From JBGSLN01 sp041740675 (GTDB lineage Bacteria > Pseudomonadota > Gammaproteobacteria > JBGSLN01), in the NCBI GenBank assembly GCA_041740675.1, contig JBGSLN010000112.1:1-10768 (forward strand): a stretch of DNA of 10,768 nucleotides, in the 5' to 3' direction. The notes beneath the pieces were generated by a model that did not search any database, had not been told where the DNA came from, and was given only the letters and a program-made list of their open reading frames with translations. Every line of letters begins with the position of its first letter. Within the stretch, counting starts at the first letter, position 1. Below, in pieces: positions 6,217-10,768 of the stretch. A program made the translations under genes and the position numbers.

Positions 6217-6738
6217 ATGAATATCAATTTAGAAAATCCAAGAATTTATGTGGCTTGTTTAGCATCTTATAATAATGGCATTTTACATGGTTGCTGGATA
6301 GATGCTGTTACCGATGTTGATACAATGCGTAATGAAATACAGATCATGTTATCAAAAAGTCCAATCGCTAACGCTGAAGACTATGCCATTCATGATTATG
6401 AAGGTTTTGGTTCTTTCATTATTGAACAATATACTGATCTCGAAACCATTTGCGACTATGTTGCATTTTATGAAGAATACGAAGAACTAGGACTTGAAGT
6501 CTCTGCTTATTATGGTGATATTGAAAGTGCAAAAGAAGCATTAGAAAACCATTATCACGGTGAATATGATTCGGAATTAGATTACGCAACTGAATTATTT
6601 GACGAATGCTATGCCCATGAACTGAGCGAACCAGTCAAGTCTTACATTGATTATGACGCATTTTGCCGTGATTTATTTATCAACGATTATTTGTCAATTG
6701 AATTGAATGGCAAGGTATATGTCTTTTCACATCATTAA
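6217..6738 (+). CDS. ardA: ArdA antirestriction protein
   Basis: The 173 residues match ArdA in length and in hallmark sequences: RIYVACLASYNNG (9-21), HGCWIDA (24-30) and YAIHDYEGFGSF (56-67), followed by a strongly acidic body. ArdA proteins are elongated acidic dimers that mimic B-form DNA and block type I restriction enzymes, protecting an incoming plasmid; the many Asp and Glu residues fit this. The start is supported by AAGGGG about 9 bases upstream. It is the only rightward gene between the left edge and oriT, and a long hairpin-rich leader precedes it. If transfer proceeds leftward from nic, ardA enters early and the transferred strand is its template. A strong hairpin terminator follows. 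Confidence 0.95.
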   Translation: MNINLENPRIYVACLASYNNGILHGCWIDAVTDVDTMRNEIQIMLSKSPIANAEDYAIHDYEGFGSFIIEQYTDLETICDYVAFYEEYEELGLEVSAYYGDIESAKEALENHYHGEYDSELDYATELFDECYAHELSEPVKSYIDYDAFCRDLFINDYLSIELNGKVYVFSHH

Positions 6739-6743
6739 AAAAT

Positions 6744-6770
6744 TAAAGGGCAGAAAACTTCTGCCCTTTA
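6744..6770 (+). terminator. Strong, probably bidirectional terminator after ardA
   Basis: A 12-bp stem (6744-6755 with 6759-6770, core AAAGGGCAGAA / TTCTGCCCTTT, loop AAC) begins 5 bases past the ardA stop. It is followed by CCTTTTT on the plus strand. On the minus strand it is followed by a T-rich run (ATTTTTTAATG), so it could also end transcripts from the convergent protease gene, whose stop is at 6856. Confidence 0.85.
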
Positions 6771-6855
6771 CCTTTTTAGCCAAATATATACTAAATTTTA
6801 CTTTTGCGATGCATTCACGGTTCACACATTATTTTCTATGCAATGAGTTTAAAAT

Positions 6856-7995
6856 CTAATAGCCAAAACCTTGCATAGGATTAACTATTTCAATTTTTTC
6901 ATCTTCTTGATTTTGACGTTGCTGTTGCAGCAAAATGATAAGAACAACGCCTAATATAATACCTGCTACGATGCTAGCAACACCTATTTTCTGTATCATT
7001 TTGTCTTTGGTTGTTAGACAAGCAATACCACCACCCACAACTCCTGCAGTAGCCAGCGTACCCAGTGTAAATAGTAATGCTGTTTGATCTTGATCTACTT
7101 TATTTAACTGAGTAGACGATGACATAGAGGGTTCTTTAAAAATCGAAGGATGTTGTAACTGAAAAAATCCATAGACTATTGGAGACTTTTGCTGAATAAC
7201 GTTAATAGGTACAGCCGTATTCATTCCTGTACCATTCGTACCTTGTATATGTACACCACAGCCAGTATTTGGTGAGGGTGCAACACAAGATCCAGACGAT
7301 CCACCTAGAGTATTGGCATTATGCCGAATCATTTGTTGATCCGAGGATATCCAGCCATAACCGAACTCTTGCTTCTTAGGTGCTCCGTCTGGATGTTGTA
7401 CAATAAATATATTGCCTGCAGTAAAGCCAAAATCAAATGACACATAACCATAGGTTGAGCCTGGATTGCCTTCTACTTCTGCAATAGCATAATCTAAACC
7501 CGCAATTCTATGCTCTACGAGTTTTGTAATTTTAAAAGAGATTTCATTCGCTGAAGGCAAGTCGCTTGAAGACGGTATGCAACTTTGATATGCATAATTC
7601 ATATTCAATTTAATCATCGGTGCAAATTGCTGTGGAGTTAAATAAACACTTCCATTATGCGGCGTTATCCAATGATTTTTCCCTGTTTCTATATCAAAAC
7701 AATGGCCCGCTGTCATAATCAAATTAGGCGCAATGAAAAATGCTGTTCCCCAGCGTTGGGCAGACACATTTTGATAATAGCCCGAATGCGATAAATTATT
7801 CCATTGCAGCTGCCCCGTTGCTTTACTCACAGGCGTTTCTACATAACAAGCGCTATTGGTAAAACATTGTTGATCGGTTGCTGAAACCCCAGTACTGCAA
7901 GTAGAAACAATAGATTCATTAATAGCGGTTGAATTTTCTGGAAAGTGTCTAGTCGATGAACCCTGACTAAAAAATCTGCTGGATTGGTTTTGCAT
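6856..7995 (-). CDS. Trypsin/V8-like serine protease with C-terminal membrane hairpin
   Basis: With the start at MQNQSSRFF (7995) the protein has 379 residues. This start is preferred because GAGGGA lies 7 bases upstream; an upstream in-frame ATG at 8046 would add 17 residues that lie inside the repeat at 8000-8077. The triad of a chymotrypsin-fold protease is visible: His98 in MTAGHC, Asp168 in GLDYAIAEV and Ser234 in GGSSGSC. No N-terminal signal peptide is seen. Two hydrophobic segments (about 305-327 and 337-356) end the protein as a membrane hairpin, followed by a Gln/Glu-rich tail (QNQEDEKIEI). Several cysteines suggest an oxidising compartment. It lies 69 bases downstream of the traD-like gene and is probably co-transcribed with it. 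The substrate is unknown; roles in surface processing during conjugation or as an exported effector are possible. Confidence 0.85.
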   Translation of the reverse strand: MQNQSSRFFSQGSSTRHFPENSTAINESIVSTCSTGVSATDQQCFTNSACYVETPVSKATGQLQWNNLSHSGYYQNVSAQRWGTAFFIAPNLIMTAGHCFDIETGKNHWITPHNGSVYLTPQQFAPMIKLNMNYAYQSCIPSSSDLPSANEISFKITKLVEHRIAGLDYAIAEVEGNPGSTYGYVSFDFGFTAGNIFIVQHPDGAPKKQEFGYGWISSDQQMIRHNANTLGGSSGSCVAPSPNTGCGVHIQGTNGTGMNTAVPINVIQQKSPIVYGFFQLQHPSIFKEPSMSSSTQLNKVDQDQTALLFTLGTLATAGVVGGGIACLTTKDKMIQKIGVASIVAGIILGVVLIILLQQQRQNQEDEKIEIVNPMQGFGY

Positions 7996-7999
7996 AATA

Positions 8000-8077
8000 T
8001 ATTCCCTCATATGCTCGTTTGTACAATACTCCATTTGCAAAACCAAGGGTACAGCTAAATATTCTTAATTGTCAATG
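8000..8077 (-). repeat. Diverged direct repeat, copy 2 (copy 1 at 630-708)
   Basis: This copy covers the last four codons of the traD-like gene (ATT GAC AAT TAA), the traD-protease intergenic region and the protease ribosome binding site. Its ends are identical to those of copy 1 over 17 and 16 bases; the middle is diverged. The two copies lie in the same orientation and bracket about 7.3 kb. Confidence 0.75.
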
Positions 8078-8559
8078 ACTGACTGTCCACCGTTTATTTT
8101 CATTCTTCCGCCCTCTCGCAAACTTATCAAAGCACCTAGCACTTGTGCTTTTGTAGTCAATGGTAAGTTAGCTTTGATGATTAAACCACCGAATTGAATT
8201 TTTCTGCGCGTTTGTTGCCGCAAATATTTTAGGCTATCAAGCGTAGGTATGGGTGATATGCCCTCTTCTATGTTTACTTTTTGTAGAGATTGATAACCCA
8301 TAAAAATACTTTCGCCTTTATATTGGTATAGGTTGATTAACTCAGGTTCATTTTCTAGTTTCTTTTTTATTTCTAATAGTCCATTATAAAAATCGTCCAA
8401 GGGTAGCTGATGAAGTTTAACTTTAACCACTAAACTACCCAATAAAATTTTATGGCGTGTCTCTTCATTACGCCGTTTGGTTTTGAGCCTAGCTAATTGG
8501 CGTTCAAGCTTTGCAAGTTGTTGGCTTTGTTTTTTGATGGCTTCAGGAGTGATTAACAT
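8065..8559 (-). CDS. traD: TraD-like conjugal transfer protein with duplicated motif
   Basis: The protein has 164 residues. It opens with a basic coiled-coil stretch (QQLAKLERQLARLKTKRR), then carries two copies of the TraD-type motif TR-x-KI-x2-G-x-L-x2-K: TRHKILLGSLVVKVKL at 34-49 and TRRKIQFGGLIIKANL at 117-132. TraD proteins of Ti-type systems are small and contain this motif; here it is duplicated in one chain. In Ti plasmids traD lies beside traC, divergent from traA across oriT, exactly as here. TraD is thought to be an accessory DNA-processing protein; its biochemical role is poorly defined. The ATG at 8559 lies inside the end of the traC-like gene (17-bp overlap) without a clear ribosome binding site, suggesting translational coupling. 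Confidence 0.75.
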   Translation of the reverse strand: MLITPEAIKKQSQQLAKLERQLARLKTKRRNEETRHKILLGSLVVKVKLHQLPLDDFYNGLLEIKKKLENEPELINLYQYKGESIFMGYQSLQKVNIEEGISPIPTLDSLKYLRQQTRRKIQFGGLIIKANLPLTTKAQVLGALISLREGGRMKINGGQSVIDN

Positions 8560-8734
8560 GCTGCGAAGCTAAATGAGTAAATACTTCGAGTAATTTATCA
8601 TCGGCTAAATCAGCAATGCCACACTGATAAGCAAGTTCACCAATTTCAAGTTTGCGTTTTTGTTGTAGGGTAGAAAGTTGTTGTTTGGCTTTCTCAATGC
8701 GTTCTTTGAGTTTTTGTTCTTTAGTGATATTCAT
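8543..8734 (-). CDS. traC: TraC-like relaxosome accessory protein (63 aa)
   Basis: The 63 residues comprise a basic helical N-terminus (KEQKLKERIEKAKQQLSTLQ) and then KRKLEIGELAYQCGIADLADDKLLEVFTHLA. The latter follows the pattern of the C-terminal part of Ti-type TraC proteins, with a Leu/Ile-rich helix, a GL/GI turn and a second helix ending in F-x-x-L-A. The known role of TraC is to assist TraA at oriT. It is shorter than Agrobacterium TraC. The start at 8734 has AGAGGAT upstream. It is the first gene left of oriT, overlaps traD by 17 bp, and probably heads a traC-traD-protease operon. Confidence 0.65.
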   Translation of the reverse strand: MNITKEQKLKERIEKAKQQLSTLQQKRKLEIGELAYQCGIADLADDKLLEVFTHLASQHVNHS

Positions 8735-8925
8735 TATATAAAATCCTCTTCTTTTTATTCAATGCCTTTAAAATTAACCTAATAATGATATCAAAACTTA
8801 AAATCGTCGTAAATATCACTGTAAAAATAGATATAAAATGATTATTCATGATTTGAGCGAAGCGAAAACAAAAAAATCCTAAGGGCGCAATATACATTGT
8901 AAACAATGTTTGCTAAGATTTTGTA
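8735..8925. other. oriT: Origin of transfer (oriT), Ti/Q type
   Basis: The divergent region between traC and traA contains CCTAAGGGCGCAATATA (8878-8894), which nearly matches the known Ti-plasmid nic region CCAAGGGCGCAATTATA. By analogy with Ti and RSF1010 the cleaved strand is the minus strand, reading TATATTGCG/CCCTTAGG, with the nick between 8886 and 8885. Immediately right of it is a perfect inverted repeat ACATTGT-AA-ACAATGT (8894-8909), the usual partner of the nic core. A further near-complementary pair (GAGCGAAGCGA at 8855-8865 and TCGCTTTCGCTC at 8933-8944, one bulged base) encloses the core and runs into the first codons of traA. The rest of the region is AT-rich and likely holds the divergent promoters. 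Confidence 0.85.
8894..8909. repeat. Inverted repeat adjacent to nic
   Basis: ACATTGT and ACAATGT are perfect 7-base arms with a two-base centre, directly adjoining the nic core. In MOBQ systems such a repeat positions the relaxase and helps close the transferred strand. It also lies 16 bases before the traA start, so relaxase binding there could autoregulate traA. Confidence 0.8.
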
Positions 8926-10768
8926 ATGGCCATCGCTTTCGCTCGAGCGACGGTGCACTCTCGAACTAAAGGACACAGTGCAGTCGCAGGAAGTGCTTAT
9001 CGTGCCGGAGACCGGCGCGTAGATGCACGCACCGGTGAAGTTCATGATTTTAGAAATCGTAATGATGTGCAACAGGTCGAAATTTTGTTACCTGCAGGCA
9101 CAGATAAAAAATTTCTTTCAGGTGACATCTTATGGAATGCAGTGGAAGCAGCTGAAAAACGCAAAGATGCACAAGTCGCAAAAGATATTGTGCTGGCCCT
9201 TCCTAAAGAACTACTTCTAGAACAACAAATCATCCTAGCCCGTAATTTTGCAAATCAACACTTTGTCAATAAAGGTCTTGCGGTTGAGTTAGCCATTCAC
9301 CACCAGATTGATGGCAATCCTCACGCACATTTGTATGTCACGACTCGCCGTTTACATTCGGATAAATTTGATATCTATAAAGCGCGTGATTTGAATCCTA
9401 CCTTTGCGAACAGTGCAACGGGTAAAGGCTTTATTTCCGAAGGTGATTATTGGGGCGAACAATGGCGGGAATTCCAAAACCAATTTTTTATCGATAATAA
9501 AATTGAGTTACAGGTCGATGAAAGTCATTTATTAACGACTCGACATGAAGGACGCGTGAATTCTGAGGAAGTCCATTATTTAAAACACGAAAATCAGTTG
9601 AAACGTGAAACCGTAAAATCGTTAGCACTCAACGATACCAAAAATTTTCTTGACCTGATAAGTGCGCGTTACTCTGTCTTTACTGACCAACAACTTGAAA
9701 CATTTGTCTTTAATTCCATTCAATCTCAAGAAAAGCGTGAATTAGCGGTTACTCGAATTAAATCGCATCCTGAGCTGATTTGCTTAGGGGTTGGTGAGAA
9801 TGGACGCTTACACTATACAACCCGACAGACATTTCAGAAGGAAGCCAATTTAATTGAGCAAGCATCTCACTTAGCAAAATCTAAAAAATATTCATTAGCA
9901 AATTCTTATGTTGAAAAACAATTATCTCATTGTTCATTAACAGCCGAACAAGCCAAAGCCGTTAAAGCGATGACCACCGGCGCAGATATTACCATTGTAG
10001 TGGGTCGTGCAGGTACGGGTAAATCGACTATGCTCAAATCTGCTAATATGCTCTGGCAAAAAGAAGGCTTTACGGTGCATGGCATTTCAGTCTCAGGCAT
10101 TGCAGCGAAAGGATTAAAGGATAGCAGTGGTATTTCTTCTTCTACCTTAGCACGTTTTAAAAAACTGATGGAGTATGGCCGTATGGAATTAAATTCAAAA
10201 AGCATTGTGGTCATGGATGAAGCTGGCATGACCAATTTACATGATATGGCCTATGTCGTTCAAAAAGTGAAAGAAGCTAATGCCAAATTGGTCTTAGTGG
10301 GTGACCCTGACCAATTACAACCCATAGGAGCAGGTGCACCCTTTCGTGCTTTAGCTGAATACTTAGGTTTCAGTGCAATGGAATCGATACAACGGCAATA
10401 CGATGAAGGTGACAGAAAAGCCTCTCATGCCTTAGCGCAAGGTGATACTCTCACAGCCATTAATCATTACAACGATAAAGGAGCCGTGTATTGGCAAGAA
10501 GAGTCCAACGTTGCTTATCAACGAATAACGGATGATTATATTGCTAAGTTGAATCACACTGACACAACCTTATTTGACCAAATTGTATTGGCACATCAAA
10601 ATGACACCGTCGATGAATTAAATCAAGCCATACGAACAACACTCAAAGATAATCAGAAAATAGACTCTACAGAACTAACTTATACGGTACAACGCAAAAT
10701 CCCCAATGAATTAGGCAATGAAGTTGAAATCATTCAAACTCAAAAACCCTTTGCGGTAGGTGATAAAG
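8926..10768 (+). CDS. traA: TraA: MOBQ relaxase fused to RecD-like helicase (partial)
   Basis: An open frame of 614 codons from the ATG at 8926 runs off the right edge. The N-terminus MAIAFARATVHSRTKG...AYRAG contains the likely nucleophilic Tyr25, the position used by RSF1010-type MobA. The metal-binding motif HHQIDGNPHAHLYVTTR places His at 125/126, 133 and 135. From about residue 340 follows a helicase domain: Walker A GRAGTGKST (360-368), Walker B VVMDEAGM (428-435) and GDPDQLQPIG (459-468). The protein nicks oriT, stays covalently attached to the 5' end and unwinds the transferred strand. Later helicase motifs lie outside the window; Ti TraA is about 1,100 residues. No good ribosome binding site is seen. 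It is divergent from traC-traD across oriT, as in Ti plasmids. Confidence 0.95.
   Translation, partial: MAIAFARATVHSRTKGHSAVAGSAYRAGDRRVDARTGEVHDFRNRNDVQQVEILLPAGTDKKFLSGDILWNAVEAAEKRKDAQVAKDIVLALPKELLLEQQIILARNFANQHFVNKGLAVELAIHHQIDGNPHAHLYVTTRRLHSDKFDIYKARDLNPTFANSATGKGFISEGDYWGEQWREFQNQFFIDNKIELQVDESHLLTTRHEGRVNSEEVHYLKHENQLKRETVKSLALNDTKNFLDLISARYSVFTDQQLETFVFNSIQSQEKRELAVTRIKSHPELICLGVGENGRLHYTTRQTFQKEANLIEQASHLAKSKKYSLANSYVEKQLSHCSLTAEQAKAVKAMTTGADITIVVGRAGTGKSTMLKSANMLWQKEGFTVHGISVSGIAAKGLKDSSGISSSTLARFKKLMEYGRMELNSKSIVVMDEAGMTNLHDMAYVVQKVKEANAKLVLVGDPDQLQPIGAGAPFRALAEYLGFSAMESIQRQYDEGDRKASHALAQGDTLTAINHYNDKGAVYWQEESNVAYQRITDDYIAKLNHTDTTLFDQIVLAHQNDTVDELNQAIRTTLKDNQKIDSTELTYTVQRKIPNELGNEVEIIQTQKPFAVGDK

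Noticed and set aside
6302..6490. Plus-strand 62-codon frame inside ardA
   Set aside because: It lies entirely within ardA in another frame and has a composition unlike a real protein.
8842..9233. Minus-strand and plus-strand short frames over the traA start
   Set aside because: The traA frame is continuous here and carries relaxase motifs; the others are shadow frames.
1..10768. CRISPR array, tRNA or rRNA genes
   Set aside because: No regularly spaced repeats and no tRNA- or rRNA-like sequence were seen on either strand.

Overview
The window is AT-rich and looks like part of a conjugative or mobilisable element (plasmid or ICE) from a gammaproteobacterium. The organism is an inference: base composition, an IS4-type transposase relic, a UPF0270/YheU-family gene and effector-like hypothetical proteins would fit a Legionellales- or Piscirickettsia-like host, but no housekeeping gene is present to settle it.

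Right end (about 8065-10768): a Ti/Q-type DNA-processing module. A MOBQ relaxase fused to a RecD-like helicase (traA, cut by the window edge) points right. A small TraC-like gene and a TraD-like gene point left. The divergent intergenic region carries a sequence almost identical to the nic core of Ti-plasmid oriTs (about 8877-8893). The inferred nick lies on the minus strand between 8886 and 8885. By the known polarity of this family, DNA to the left of nic (traC, traD, protease, ardA) enters the recipient first and traA enters last.

Leading region (about 5960-8065): just after traD lies a membrane-anchored trypsin/V8-like serine protease. Beyond it, in the opposite orientation, is ardA, a DNA-mimic antirestriction gene. 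ardA is the only clear rightward gene left of oriT, so the transferred strand is its template. It is preceded by about 230 bp packed with inverted repeats, one arm of which contains a perfect TTGACA. This is the layout expected of single-stranded-DNA promoters that drive early antirestriction expression.

Cargo region (about 700-5960, all leftward): a short UPF0270/YheU-family gene, an 89-residue hypothetical, a secreted cysteine-rich protein, a stand-alone LuxR/GerE-type DNA-binding domain, then a two-gene unit encoding an 831-residue helical protein and a 234-residue coiled-coil protein. None of the last group has a function I recognise.

Left end (1-700): a partial unknown gene running off the edge and a frameshifted IS4-family transposase fragment. 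The fragment abuts a diverged 79-bp copy of the traD-protease junction. The two copies (630-708 and 8000-8077) are direct repeats about 7.3 kb apart that bracket the cargo, protease and ardA.
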